A stretch of 64,000 bases of DNA. Source: Marinisporobacter sp. GTDB taxonomy: Bacteria; Bacillota; Clostridia; Peptostreptococcales; Thermotaleaceae. The notes below the pieces were generated by a model. The model was not told where the DNA came from, ran no database searches, and saw nothing but the letters and a program-made list of their open reading frames with translations. Below, piece by piece: positions 54,510-63,164 of the stretch (its first letter is position 1; the number at the start of each line of letters is the position of its first letter). The stretch is taken from NCBI GenBank assembly GCA_025210395.1, contig JAOARV010000065.1, positions 124,001 to 188,000 on the forward strand, given 5' to 3'. The position numbers and the translations under genes were made by a program.

Positions 54510-55493
54510 ATGAAAAGCATATTTATGTCTATATTGGCATTGTTTATTACGATTATTTGTTTACCGATTCTATTGATTCAGGGATGTGATATTCATAAAC
54601 CTAAGATTCAAAAGGAACCTATGGTGGAAAGTGATCAGGTTGTACGCGTATACATTAATGAAACAGGAGAGGTGAAAACACTGGATTTAGAGGAGTATGT
54701 AAAAGGTGTTATAGCGGGGGAAATGCCAGCAGCCTTTCAAATGGAAGCTTTAAAAGCTCAAGCTGTTGCAGCGAGAACTTACGCTATATCAAGAATCAAT
54801 GCTTATGGAAAAGATGGACATCCATCCCATAAAGGAGCACCTTTATGCGATAGTGTCCATTGTCAAGTATGGCTTTCTAAGGAAAAGCTAAGAAAACTTA
54901 AAGCAAAGAATTGGATGAGAAATTACTTTCCTAAAATAGAAAAAGCAGTAGAGGAAACGAAGGGATTTATTATGACTTATGACAATAAGCCTGTCAAGCA
55001 GCCTCTTTTCCATTCTACAAGTGGAGGAAAAACAGAAAACTCAGAGGATGTTTTTGCTGCATGGGTGCCTTATCTTAGAAGTGTAGAAAGTCCCTATGAA
55101 GACCGTGCTCCCCACCTTCAGGATGAACAAAGTATTATAGCTTCAGATTTTATCAAAAAAATTAAAAGTAAATATAAGGATGCTACTATAAGTCCTTCGA
55201 ATATTCATTCTTTAAAGATTTTGGAAAGAAGTGAAGGGGGAAGGGTTTTAAAATTAAAGGCAGGAAATAAAATAGTAACAGGAAGAGAAGTTAGAGAATT
55301 ATTGGGTCTAAGGTCTGCAAACTTTAAAATAGCTATTGAGGGGGAAAATATAAAATTTATTACAAATGGATATGGTCATGGGGTAGGGATGAGCCAATGG
55401 GGGGCTAATGGTATGGCAGAGAGAGGGCATACATTTGATGAAATATTAAAACACTATTATTTAGGAGTAGAGATTAGTAAAATGAATCCATAA
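54510..55493 (+). CDS. spoIID: stage II sporulation protein D
   Basis: A 327-residue lytic transglycosylase for forespore engulfment. ATG 54510 (behind GGGAAAGGA) is chosen over 54393, whose extra 39 residues overlap the terminator region. One N-terminal membrane helix (about 5-25). The catalytic Glu is in GVIAGEMPAAFQMEALKAQ (about residue 70). A His/Cys cluster (HPSHKG, LCDSVHC) resembles the zinc site described in Clostridioides SpoIID. HSTSGGKTENSEDVF and GHGVGMSQWGANGMA are further family motifs. Confidence 0.95.
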   Translation: MKSIFMSILALFITIICLPILLIQGCDIHKPKIQKEPMVESDQVVRVYINETGEVKTLDLEEYVKGVIAGEMPAAFQMEALKAQAVAARTYAISRINAYGKDGHPSHKGAPLCDSVHCQVWLSKEKLRKLKAKNWMRNYFPKIEKAVEETKGFIMTYDNKPVKQPLFHSTSGGKTENSEDVFAAWVPYLRSVESPYEDRAPHLQDEQSIIASDFIKKIKSKYKDATISPSNIHSLKILERSEGGRVLKLKAGNKIVTGREVRELLGLRSANFKIAIEGENIKFITNGYGHGVGMSQWGANGMAERGHTFDEILKHYYLGVEISKMNP

Positions 55494-55567
55494 GGATGTG
55501 TATTTTGCTTAAAACCCATGTATGAAATCTATCATAGTGGCAACAATATTAGATAGAGGTGAGGTAT

Positions 55568-56347
55568 ATGGGATTGAAAAAATGGTTAAAAAACTTTTTA
55601 CATCAGCTTTTAGACAAAGAAGGATTTTATATTATTTTATTCTTATGCGTATGTATTGTTGCCACAATGGCTGCATGGGTTACAAAGAAAAATATTCATC
55701 AATTTATAGCAGATGATATAAAAACACCATCCGTAGAGGAAAATAGAACTTTAGATTCTATGGATGGTGAATTGTATAATCGTGATGGCACTATTGTTGT
55801 TGAAGATATGGAGGTAGATGAAGAGCTTGCAACTTCTATTTCTGCATCTTCAAAGGATGAACCTAAAAAAGAAGAAAATATTGTTGAGTCAAAACCTAAA
55901 AAAAAGAAAAAGGAAGCAAAGAAAGATAAAAAAATAGAAATGATCAAACCTGTAAAGGGAAAAAAAGGAATGGATTATGCAGCAGATCAATTGATTTATT
56001 CTAAAACATTAGATGAGTATACAACCCATTATGGGATAGATATTATTGCTTCAGAGAATACCCCTGTTGCAGCAGCTTTAGAAGGAAAAGTCATAGAATC
56101 TGCAATGGATTCTAAGCTTGGTATTACTATTACATTATCCCATGAAGATGAGATGATTACAAGATATGCAAATCTTAATGGGGAAAGAATCGTGAAGGTT
56201 GGAGATTGTGTAAAGAAAGGACAAATAATTGGTCATGTGGGAAAAACATCTTTATTTGAGACTTTAGAAGAACCTCATCTTCACTTTGAAGTATTAATAG
56301 ATGGAAAAAATGTAGATCCAAATCAATTTTTATCTATCAAAAACTAA
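55568..56347 (+). CDS. spoIIQ: stage II sporulation protein SpoIIQ, M23/LytM domain
   Basis: A 259-residue membrane-anchored LytM protein; ATG 55568 behind AGAGGTGAGG. One helix (about 18-42), a Lys/Glu-rich linker (110-145) and a C-terminal M23 domain. The zinc residues look complete: H and D in HYGIDI near 157 and HLHFEV near 236, unlike B. subtilis SpoIIQ, which has lost one; clostridial SpoIIQ keeps them. It is the forespore half of the SpoIIQ-SpoIIIAH channel and follows spoIID in the usual order. Confidence 0.92.
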   Translation: MGLKKWLKNFLHQLLDKEGFYIILFLCVCIVATMAAWVTKKNIHQFIADDIKTPSVEENRTLDSMDGELYNRDGTIVVEDMEVDEELATSISASSKDEPKKEENIVESKPKKKKKEAKKDKKIEMIKPVKGKKGMDYAADQLIYSKTLDEYTTHYGIDIIASENTPVAAALEGKVIESAMDSKLGITITLSHEDEMITRYANLNGERIVKVGDCVKKGQIIGHVGKTSLFETLEEPHLHFEVLIDGKNVDPNQFLSIKN

Positions 56348-56375
56348 AACAGGGGTTTTCCCCTGTTTTTTCTAT
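56346..56375. terminator. bidirectional terminator between spoIIQ and spoIIID
   Basis: AAAACAGGGG (56346-56355), TTTT loop, CCCCTGTTTT (56360-56369) with T-runs on both strands; serves both convergent genes. Confidence 0.9.
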
Positions 56376-56626
56376 TCGTGAATACTTCTATATTTCATCC
56401 TAGTTGCTTTGCCGCCTCTTATATGTCTTTCTGCTTTATTTTTATCAAGTATTCTTTTAACTTGACTTGCAATTAGAGGGTTTATCTTAGGAAGGCGTTC
56501 GGTTACATCCTTATGAACAGTGCTTTTGCTTACCCCAAACACTTTAGCAGTTTGGCGAACGGTAGCTTTTTCGTTTATGATATATTCAGCTATTTCCATT
56601 GCTCTCTCCTCTATGTAATCTTTCAA
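56372..56626 (-). CDS. spoIIID: sporulation transcription factor SpoIIID
   Basis: An 84-residue helix-turn-helix regulator on the minus strand; TTG start (MKDYIEERA) behind AGGGGG, matching the N-terminus of known SpoIIID proteins. The recognition helix lies in TVRQTAKVFGVSKSTVHKDVTERLP (residues 22-46) and a basic tail RHIRGGKATRMKYR follows. SpoIIID regulates mother-cell genes under sigma-E. In the usual Firmicute order it is between spoIIQ and mbl on the same strand; here it is inverted. Confidence 0.95.
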   Translation of the reverse strand: MKDYIEERAMEIAEYIINEKATVRQTAKVFGVSKSTVHKDVTERLPKINPLIASQVKRILDKNKAERHIRGGKATRMKYRSIHE

Positions 56627-56860
56627 TTGTGTAACCCCCTTTATATGAACTCCTTGATAAATATTATGCAGTCAGAGTAGTCGATAGAACAGAAAATAAA
56701 TAGTTTCAAAAGATATTGGAAAAACTTCAAAATTAAAAAGGAATTATAGGATTGATATAGAATAGAATAAGGTGGATACGACAAAATTATCATTTATAGA
56801 ACAAAATATTTATTTCATATAGAAAAATATCTTCAAGGATAAGAATGGAAGGAGATTGAA

Positions 56861-57892
56861 ATGTTTGGATTAGGAATGGAAGTGGGCATTGACTTAGGTA
56901 CGGCTAGTGTTCTAGTTTTTATAAAGGGTAAGGGGATTGTATTGAAAGAGCCTTCAGTAGTAGCTATTGATAAAAATACAAATAAACTACTAGCTGTAGG
57001 AGAAGAAGCAAGAAGAATGTTAGGAAGAACGCCAGGAAATATTGTTGCTATAAGACCATTAAAGGATGGCGTTATTTCTGATTATGAAGTAACAGAAAGG
57101 ATGCTTCGCTACTTCATACACAAGACTTGCGGGAAAAGAAAATTTTTTAAGCCAAAAATCATCGTATGTGTTCCTAGTGGCGTAACAGAAGTAGAAAAAA
57201 GAGCAGCCATAGAAGCTACTAGTGAAGCAGGTGGTGGAACAACTTATCTAATAGAGGAACCTATTGCAGCAGCTATTGGAGCAGGACTAGATATATCCAA
57301 ACCAGATGGAAATATGGTTGTAGATATTGGTGGAGGAACAGCGGATGTGGCAGTTATTTCCCTAGGTGGAGTTGTTGCAAGTAAATCCATCAAATGTGCA
57401 GGAGATCGCTTTGATCAATCTATCGTAAAGCATATGAGAAAAAAACATAATTTGCTAATTGGTGAAAGAACTGCTGAAAGTTTGAAAATGAGTATAGGTT
57501 CAGCTTATCCAAGAACAAAAATAGTAACGGCTGAATGTAGAGGTAGGGATTTAGTATCAGGTCTTCCAAGAACCATTAAAGTAACTTCAAAAGAAATGCT
57601 ATATGCCCTTGAAGAACCTGTTATGGCTATAGCAGATGCAGTACACGCAGTCCTTGAGAGAACGCCACCAGAGCTTGCAGCTGATATTAGTGATAGAGGA
57701 ATTGTCATGACAGGGGGAGGCTGTTTGCTGGATGGACTAAATAAACTCATTGAAGAGAGAACAGGTATTCCTACGTATATAGCAGAAGAGCCTATTGAAT
57801 GTGTGGCAAAGGGAACAGGAGCGTCTCTAGAATCTATTAATGTTTTAGAAAAGAGTATGATGAGTAGTAAGGATTTTAGAAGGTCGAGATAA
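56861..57892 (+). CDS. mbl: MreB-like cell-shape protein (Mbl)
   Basis: A 343-residue bacterial actin homologue behind AATGGAAGGAG. It organises lateral wall synthesis. The phosphate-1 loop GIDLGTASVLVFIKGKG near 9, phosphate-2 MVVDIGGGTADVAV near 149 and the adenosine loop MTGGGCLLDGL near 283 are intact. The position next to spoIIID and flgF/flgG homologues corresponds to mbl in B. subtilis rather than to the mreBCD operon. Confidence 0.93.
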   Translation: MFGLGMEVGIDLGTASVLVFIKGKGIVLKEPSVVAIDKNTNKLLAVGEEARRMLGRTPGNIVAIRPLKDGVISDYEVTERMLRYFIHKTCGKRKFFKPKIIVCVPSGVTEVEKRAAIEATSEAGGGTTYLIEEPIAAAIGAGLDISKPDGNMVVDIGGGTADVAVISLGGVVASKSIKCAGDRFDQSIVKHMRKKHNLLIGERTAESLKMSIGSAYPRTKIVTAECRGRDLVSGLPRTIKVTSKEMLYALEEPVMAIADAVHAVLERTPPELAADISDRGIVMTGGGCLLDGLNKLIEERTGIPTYIAEEPIECVAKGTGASLESINVLEKSMMSSKDFRRSR

Positions 57893-57915
57893 ATATAATC
57901 TGATGCTACTATAAA

Positions 57916-57969
57916 AAATCCTAAACTTTTATAACTTACCCTGTTCAGGTAGATAAAGGTTTAGGATTT
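57916..57969. terminator. long bidirectional terminator
   Basis: A 17-bp stem with one G-U pair (57916-57932 with 57953-57969) with an inner TACC/GGTA stem, between the convergent mbl and coiled-coil genes; U-rich or A-rich flanks on both sides. Confidence 0.8.
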
Positions 57970-57979
57970 CTTTCACTAA

Positions 57980-58351
57980 TTATTTAACTGGTTTAAGATT
58001 TCTTTTAATACGAAAGAGATCTTGCTTTGTTTCATATTCTTCATGTTTTAAAAATTCAATATCATCTGATATTTTATCTAATTTAGTATTGCTAGCAACA
58101 TGATTTGCAGCATTCTTCCCTTCAAAATCAATAAGTCGGTCTTCAAGTTTATCGAATCTATGTAAGACTTCTTGATGGTCTGAATCTACTTTTTTTTCTA
58201 GGTTGTTTATTTGAGATTGAATCAAAGATTGATTTTCTTCAATAGATTGTACTTGACCTTTAAGAGAAGATACTTCACCTCTTAGAGAGGACATTTCGTT
58301 TTTAATAGACTGCATTTCATTTAACAATTGTTTCATTATTTCGGTTGACAT
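57980..58351 (-). CDS. small coiled-coil protein
   Basis: A 123-residue minus-strand protein with ATG behind GAAAGGAGCAC. Residues 5-105 are continuous coiled coil with heptads such as LRGEVSSLKGQVQSI and FDKLEDRLIDF; the tail ETKQDLFRIKRNLKPVK is basic. No signal peptide or membrane segment. The heptad style and the C-terminal basic end are like the protein at 8148. Role unknown. It lies next to the flagellar genes but points away from them. Confidence 0.72.
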   Translation of the reverse strand: MSTEIMKQLLNEMQSIKNEMSSLRGEVSSLKGQVQSIEENQSLIQSQINNLEKKVDSDHQEVLHRFDKLEDRLIDFEGKNAANHVASNTKLDKISDDIEFLKHEEYETKQDLFRIKRNLKPVK

Positions 58352-58557
58352 AGAAGTGCTCCTTTCTTAACTTTTCTTTTGAAGTATTAAAAAATTTGAG
58401 ATGTATTCTTAATAATTATATTTTCATCTTTTGTTTGCAAATAAATTTCTTGCTATATATTCATAATTATATCAAAATATATGATAAAATAGTAATTTAT
58501 TTCTCTTCCTCTTTTTTACAAGCACCTACAAAAATTTTCATTCCACTAAAAAAACTA

Positions 58558-58585
58558 TAAACATTTATAATGAACATGTCGATAA
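58558..58585 (+). promoter_or_regulatory. sigma-D (sigma-28) type flagellar promoter
   Basis: TAAA (58558-58561), 16-base spacer and GTCGATAA (58578-58585) fit the flagellar sigma-28 consensus TAAA-N15/16-GCCGATAA with one change. It is 40 bases before the first flagellar gene. Confidence 0.72.
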
Positions 58586-58625
58586 AGAGATAAGACTATG
58601 TATATAAATAAGGGAGTGACGTTAC

Positions 58626-59699
58626 ATGCTCAGGGGACTTTATATGGCAACATCTACTATGAAGACCAATAATAAAAAATTAGATATCATTACGAATAAT
58701 ATTGCAAATATTGATACAGTAGCATATAAAAAAGATTTAATTGTTTCTGAGTCTTTTCCAGAGACGCTAATAAAAAAAATTAATGCACCTATGGATTCTA
58801 TGAATATAGAAAAGACTACAAAAGTTACGGTAAAAAAAGAAAATAATTTATACGAGGTAAATACTACTGGTGGGTATTTTAAAGTAAAAACACCCAATGG
58901 AGATAGTTATCAAAAGGAAATGAAATTTACGGTGAATGAGGATGGATACCTGAGCACCTATTATAAACATATTAACGGAGAAATTGATACAAAGGCAGGT
59001 TACTTGGTTATGGGAAATAAAGGACCTATCCAAGTAGGCGATGGAGAGTTTGAGATTAATGAACGTGGACAAGTGCTAGTTGGAGGCAATGCTGTAGATC
59101 AGCTAGTCATCCCCGTATCCCCTAATACGATAGGAACCCTCAATGCAGGAACAAGACTAGATAGAATTTATATAAACTATGGACAAGGGCAACTATATAA
59201 GACAGATAATAAGTTAGATGTAGGGCTTAAGGGAGAGGGATTTTTCAAAATTAATACTCCAGCAGGAGTACGATATACAAGAGATGGAAGCTTTATGATC
59301 AATAAAGATCAAGAACTTGTTACATTAGATGGATATAAGGTAGAGGGCATGGATGGGCCAATTATTTTAGAAGGTACAGAGGTAGCCATCAATGAATTTG
59401 GAGAACTTATAGTAGATGGTGAATATATGGATACCATACAAATTGTTCGTATAGAAAACGCAAAGGATTTACGAAAAGAAGCCAGCAACATGTATAGAAT
59501 GGCAAAAGGAGTAGAAGCAAAGGAAGCTGACTTTACAGGACAAGCTGTTCAAGGCTTCTTAGAAAAATCTAATGTAAATGCCGTAAAAGAAATGGTAAAA
59601 ATGATGAATCTTTTTAGAAACTATGAATCAGGACAAAGAGTTGTTAAGGCTTATGATGATACATTAGATAAAGCTGTAAATCAGGTTGGAAAAGTATAG
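58626..59699 (+). CDS. flagellar basal-body rod protein FlgF/FlhO-like
   Basis: A 357-residue rod or hook protein behind AAGGGAGTGA. The N-terminal LYMATSTMKTNNKKLDIITNNIANIDTVAYKK is the flagellar basal-body signature; the C-terminal helix VQGFLEKSNVNAVKEMVKMMNLFRNYESGQRVVKAYD is the second. It is larger than most FlgF (about 250-270), due to extra beta segments near 60-190. With flgG it corresponds to flhO-flhP of B. subtilis and builds the distal or proximal rod. Transcription probably starts from the sigma-D promoter. Confidence 0.88.
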   Translation: MLRGLYMATSTMKTNNKKLDIITNNIANIDTVAYKKDLIVSESFPETLIKKINAPMDSMNIEKTTKVTVKKENNLYEVNTTGGYFKVKTPNGDSYQKEMKFTVNEDGYLSTYYKHINGEIDTKAGYLVMGNKGPIQVGDGEFEINERGQVLVGGNAVDQLVIPVSPNTIGTLNAGTRLDRIYINYGQGQLYKTDNKLDVGLKGEGFFKINTPAGVRYTRDGSFMINKDQELVTLDGYKVEGMDGPIILEGTEVAINEFGELIVDGEYMDTIQIVRIENAKDLRKEASNMYRMAKGVEAKEADFTGQAVQGFLEKSNVNAVKEMVKMMNLFRNYESGQRVVKAYDDTLDKAVNQVGKV

Positions 59700-59717
59700 T
59701 AAAAGGAGTGGATGATC

Positions 59718-60509
59718 ATGAGAGCACTATGGACGGCTGCATCAGGAATGAAAGCACAGCAATTAAATATTGATACTATATCGAATAATTTAGCCAATGT
59801 AAATACTACAGCCTATAAAAAACAAAGAGTGGAGTTTAAAGATTTATTATATGAGCAAGTAACTAATAAGAGCATCGAAGAAGGACAAGGAAGACCCGTG
59901 AACCTTGAAATCGGTTATGGGGTTATGCCTATGGGGACGCTTCGTTCCTTTGGAAAGGGAAATCTTGAGCAAACAAACAATGATACAGATTTTGCTATAG
60001 ATGGAGATGGATTTTTCGAGGTAAGAGATGAAAATGACAATTTATTTTACACAAAGGATGGAAGCTTTAAACTAAGTGTAGTAGATGATGAAGCAAGACT
60101 CGTTACATCTGAAGGATATTTTGTACAAGCAGAAGGTGCAGATATAGAGCTTGGTAGTGATATCAAGGAACTAACTGTTTCTCCAGAAGGAATCATCAAT
60201 GTAAAAAGAAAAGGAGAAGAAGATTTTGAAGAAATCGGCCAAATGACTCTAGTAAGATTTCCAAACCCAGCAGGACTAGAAGCCATCGGACAAAATCTAT
60301 ACAAAGTAACCAATGCATCAGGAGAAGCTATCGAAGCAGAGGATGGAGATGCAGGAATCATCAAGCAAGGCTTTTTAGAAAGCTCCAATGTATCTGTAGT
60401 AGAAGAAATGGTAAAAATGATCACAGCTCAAAGGGCTTATGAAATCAACTCAAAATCTATCCAAACAGCAGATCAAATGCTAGAGCAAGCAAATAACTTG
60501 AGAAGGTAG
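59718..60509 (+). CDS. flgG: flagellar basal-body rod protein FlgG
   Basis: A 263-residue distal-rod protein. ATG 59718 (MRALWTAASGMKAQQLNIDTISNNLANVNT) is the usual FlgG start, with AAAAGGAG 9 bases upstream; ATG 59712 is too close to it. The long, normally spaced N- and C-terminal helices and IDGDGFFEVRDENDNLFYTKDGSF near 95 are typical. In operon with the upstream rod gene and flgJ downstream. Confidence 0.95.
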   Translation: MRALWTAASGMKAQQLNIDTISNNLANVNTTAYKKQRVEFKDLLYEQVTNKSIEEGQGRPVNLEIGYGVMPMGTLRSFGKGNLEQTNNDTDFAIDGDGFFEVRDENDNLFYTKDGSFKLSVVDDEARLVTSEGYFVQAEGADIELGSDIKELTVSPEGIINVKRKGEEDFEEIGQMTLVRFPNPAGLEAIGQNLYKVTNASGEAIEAEDGDAGIIKQGFLESSNVSVVEEMVKMITAQRAYEINSKSIQTADQMLEQANNLRR

Positions 60510-60519
60510 ATGATCAATA

Positions 60520-60861
60520 ATGAAAATAAATCCAATATCAAGTGCTACCGTTAATAAAGCTTTATATGAAAAAAACAAAGTAAAGGATGATTCTTTTCAA
60601 AAAGCTTTTGAAAAGGTGAAGGAATTAAAAGACGACAAAAAACTCATGGATGCCTGTAAACAATTTGAAACCGTTTTTGTAAATATGATGATGAAAAATA
60701 TGAGAAACACCATTCATGAAGATGGCATCATCAAAAAAAGCCATGGAAGAGAAATATTTGAAGGTATGCTAGATGAAAAACTAGCAGAGGAAAGCTCAAA
60801 GGGACAAGGAATTGGGCTTGCAAAAAGTATGTATAAGCAGATGGCGAAGTATAAAAAGTAA
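60520..60861 (+). CDS. flgJ: flagellar rod-binding protein (FlgJ N-terminal domain)
   Basis: A 113-residue protein behind GAGAAGGTAGATGA. It is the rod-capping part of FlgJ (LMDACKQFETVFVNMMMKNMRNT, residues about 45-67; EIFEGMLDEKLAEESSKGQGIGLAKSMYKQM). The muramidase domain of proteobacterial FlgJ is absent, as in most Firmicutes. It ends the flagellar operon. Confidence 0.9.
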   Translation: MKINPISSATVNKALYEKNKVKDDSFQKAFEKVKELKDDKKLMDACKQFETVFVNMMMKNMRNTIHEDGIIKKSHGREIFEGMLDEKLAEESSKGQGIGLAKSMYKQMAKYKK

Positions 60862-60969
60862 GAGAAAAATTCATTATCCATATTTTACAAGTTTCGTATT
60901 TGTTGTAAGCAAAATTGAATGGTGATAGAATATATTTAATAAATCTTATATATATATGGTGGTGAAAAT

Positions 60970-61164
60970 ATGGATCAAGAAACAAAACAAATGTTTGAGA
61001 GGGTTCTGAACAAGCTAGACAAAATAGATAAAAAAGTGGATAATCTTGAAAAAATTGTAAAAGATGTAAAAAATGATCAAGAAGCTATGAAGCAATATAT
61101 TTATACCTCTGTAGAAGAAGACCATAAATTTATACAAAAGCTAAGACGGGTTGCAAGTGAATAA
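60970..61164 (+). CDS. very small coiled-coil protein
   Basis: A 64-residue protein behind TGGTGGTG. Heptads LNKLDKIDKKVDNLEKIVKDVKNDQEAM cover residues 10-40, followed by EEDHKFIQKLRRVASE. It has the same style as the 8148 and 57980 products. No signal peptide or membrane helix. It has its own terminator. Unknown function; flagellar association is only by location. Confidence 0.65.
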   Translation: MDQETKQMFERVLNKLDKIDKKVDNLEKIVKDVKNDQEAMKQYIYTSVEEDHKFIQKLRRVASE

Positions 61165-61170
61165 CGAATA

Positions 61171-61203
61171 AAAAAGAGTCGGTAAATCGACTCTTTTTTG
61201 ATA
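61171..61203 (+). terminator. intrinsic terminator
   Basis: AAAAAGAGTCG (61171-61181) pairs with 61188-61198, loop of 6, T-run after it. Confidence 0.9.
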
Positions 61204-61247
61204 TTTATATCCAACTATTACTTTTTTATTAAAAATTCTATATTCGG

Positions 61248-61276
61248 TTGATTAATATTGTAACTTCTTGTAAAAT
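61248..61276 (+). promoter_or_regulatory. promoter of fabZ
   Basis: TTGATT (61248-61253), 17-base spacer, TAAAAT (61271-61276); leader about 30 bases. Confidence 0.78.
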
Positions 61277-61312
61277 GAAATAGTCATGAAAAACATAAAG
61301 GAGTGTAAAAAT

Positions 61313-61744
61313 ATGTTAAATAATATAGAAATTCAAAAGATCATCCCCCATAGATATCCATTTTTATTAGTAGATAAAATTGTTGAGATGGAACCAGGAA
61401 AAAAAGCTGTAGGAATCAAAAACGTAACAGCAAATGAACCTTTCTTTCAAGGACATTTTCCAGGAAATCCAATCATGCCAGGAGTTCTTATAATAGAAGC
61501 TTTAGCACAGGTAGGAGCAGTAGCAGTATTATCAATGGAAGAATACAAAGGAAAATTAGCACTATTTACAGGAATAGAAAACGCAAAGTTTAGAAGACAA
61601 GTAGTGCCAGGAGATACATTAAGACTAGAAGTTGAGATGAGCGCTATGCGCCGTGGAATGGGAAAGGGTGAAGCAGTTGCCTTTGTAGGAGATGAAGTGG
61701 CTTGTAAGGCGATCATTAAGTTTGCAGTGGTTGATAAGGAATAA
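61313..61744 (+). CDS. fabZ: 3-hydroxyacyl-[acyl-carrier-protein] dehydratase FabZ
   Basis: A 143-residue hotdog enzyme; ATG 61313 behind AAAGGAGTG rather than 61286. It dehydrates 3-hydroxyacyl-ACP in fatty acid elongation. The catalytic His is in [16 protein letters not shown] near residue 50 and the Glu in IIEALAQ near 64. [14 protein letters not shown] at the N-terminus is typical. In B. subtilis the homologue ywpB also follows mbl-flhO-flhP. Confidence 0.96.
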   Translation: MLNNIEIQKIIPHRYPFLLVDKIVEMEPGKKAVGIKNVTANEPFFQGHFPGNPIMPGVLIIEALAQVGAVAVLSMEEYKGKLALFTGIENAKFRRQVVPGDTLRLEVEMSAMRRGMGKGEAVAFVGDEVACKAIIKFAVVDKE

Positions 61745-61832
61745 TATTTTATTTGTAATGAATAGTTTAGCAAAAGAAAAATACATTTATTTAATAAGAA
61801 AATAGATTAAGCTAAAGAGTGGAGGATACAGA

Positions 61833-63149
61833 ATGGAGCAGCAAAATCAATATGATGAAATCAGCTTAAGAGAATTGATAGAAGCCTTATTAAAACAAAA
61901 GAAATTGATTATAGGAACTACGATAGTGTGTGTATTAGCAGCTTTTGTACTAAGTTTCTATGTGATGGAGCCTGTATATGAAGCAAAAACAGTTTTAATG
62001 GCTTCAAATATAACAGATAAATACAAAGCAAAGCAAAGAGGAGAAGGGATTGAAGGTATACTAGATTCAGTAGCAGAGATTCCTGACTTGACTATTGAAA
62101 CATACAAAGAGCAAGTAAAAAATCCGATGATCTTAGAAGAAATTATAAAAGAATTAAAATTAGATGAAAAAGAAATGACAAGATTAAGCTTAGCAGATAT
62201 GATTGAGCTTGAAACCATTAAAGATACAAATTTGATTGCTATTAAAGTAAAAAATACAGATAAAAAATTAGCAACAGCTATTGCAAATACTTTATCTAAA
62301 AAGTTTGTTAACTTTATTGCAACAAAATCAAAGGAACAAGCCAATAAATCATCTATTTCTATTGAAAGTCAAAAAAATGTACAAAAACAAAAATTAGATG
62401 ATGCTTTAGTAGAGTACAAAGACTTTTTAGCACAACCAAAGGGTGTAAAAGAGCTTCAAGCAGATATTGATGCAAAAATTGAAATGGTAACAAAGTATAA
62501 AACAAAGCTGTCAGAAGAAAAAGTTAATGAACAACAATTAAGAGCAAAAATAAGTAAAGCACAAGAAGAACTACAAAACACACCCCCAAAATTATCTCTC
62601 AAGAAATCTCTTTCAGATGATCCTTATATGTCACAAGTAGTGAATGAAAAAACAAATCAATCAAGCGGTGATTTATTTAATGTATCTATTGAGGTTGAAG
62701 AAAAAAATGGGAATTATTATAGCTTGAAAAGTACCTTATCTAATTTTAAAATACAATTATCAGAAAGCTTAGCAAAACAACAAAATCTGAAAAAAGAAAT
62801 ATCAAAAGCACAAAATGAATTAGAAAAGCTTCAAGTAGATTTTGCAGAAAAGCAGTATGATGAAAGAATCATTACAAGAAAAGTAAATTTAGCACAATCA
62901 ACTTATGATGCCTTTAATAAAAAATTAGAGGAAATAGATATTGCGAAGTCATCTATTTTAGAGGATGCAAATATTGTTATACAAACACCAGCATTAGAGC
63001 CGATTAATTCTGTATCGCCAAACAAGAAGTTAAATGTAGCTATTGCAGGTGTATTAGGGATTATGATAGGTGTATTTTTAGGATTCTTTAGAGAATATTG
63101 GAAAAGTACAGAAGGGGCAAGTAATAATGGTATGAAAACTACCAATTAA
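61833..63149 (+). CDS. Wzz/GumC-type polysaccharide chain-length protein
   Basis: A 438-residue protein behind GTGGAGGA. Two transmembrane helices flank a long extracytoplasmic coiled-coil part: the first at about 28-50 (LIIGTTIVCVLAAFVLSFYV), the second at about 398-418 (VAIAGVLGIMIGVFLGFF) preceded by the PLEPINSVSPNKKLN proline-rich motif. Coiled coil spans about 165-375. There is no tyrosine-kinase domain. It sets chain length or aids export of a surface polysaccharide. It is followed 15 bases later by an O-antigen-ligase-like gene, so a polysaccharide cluster begins here. Confidence 0.85.
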   Translation: MEQQNQYDEISLRELIEALLKQKKLIIGTTIVCVLAAFVLSFYVMEPVYEAKTVLMASNITDKYKAKQRGEGIEGILDSVAEIPDLTIETYKEQVKNPMILEEIIKELKLDEKEMTRLSLADMIELETIKDTNLIAIKVKNTDKKLATAIANTLSKKFVNFIATKSKEQANKSSISIESQKNVQKQKLDDALVEYKDFLAQPKGVKELQADIDAKIEMVTKYKTKLSEEKVNEQQLRAKISKAQEELQNTPPKLSLKKSLSDDPYMSQVVNEKTNQSSGDLFNVSIEVEEKNGNYYSLKSTLSNFKIQLSESLAKQQNLKKEISKAQNELEKLQVDFAEKQYDERIITRKVNLAQSTYDAFNKKLEEIDIAKSSILEDANIVIQTPALEPINSVSPNKKLNVAIAGVLGIMIGVFLGFFREYWKSTEGASNNGMKTTN

Positions 63150-63164
63150 TATTTGGAGGGACTT

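Noticed and set aside
55522-55716. 64-codon plus-strand frame overlapping the start of spoIIQ
   Set aside because: Out-of-frame shadow of spoIIQ with no RBS.
56640-56669. Sigma-E-like promoter of spoIIID (GCATAAT-N15-CATATAAA on the minus strand)
   Set aside because: Its transcription start would lie downstream of the GGGGG ribosome binding site, leaving the mRNA without an RBS; likely coincidence, or the real -10 is elsewhere.
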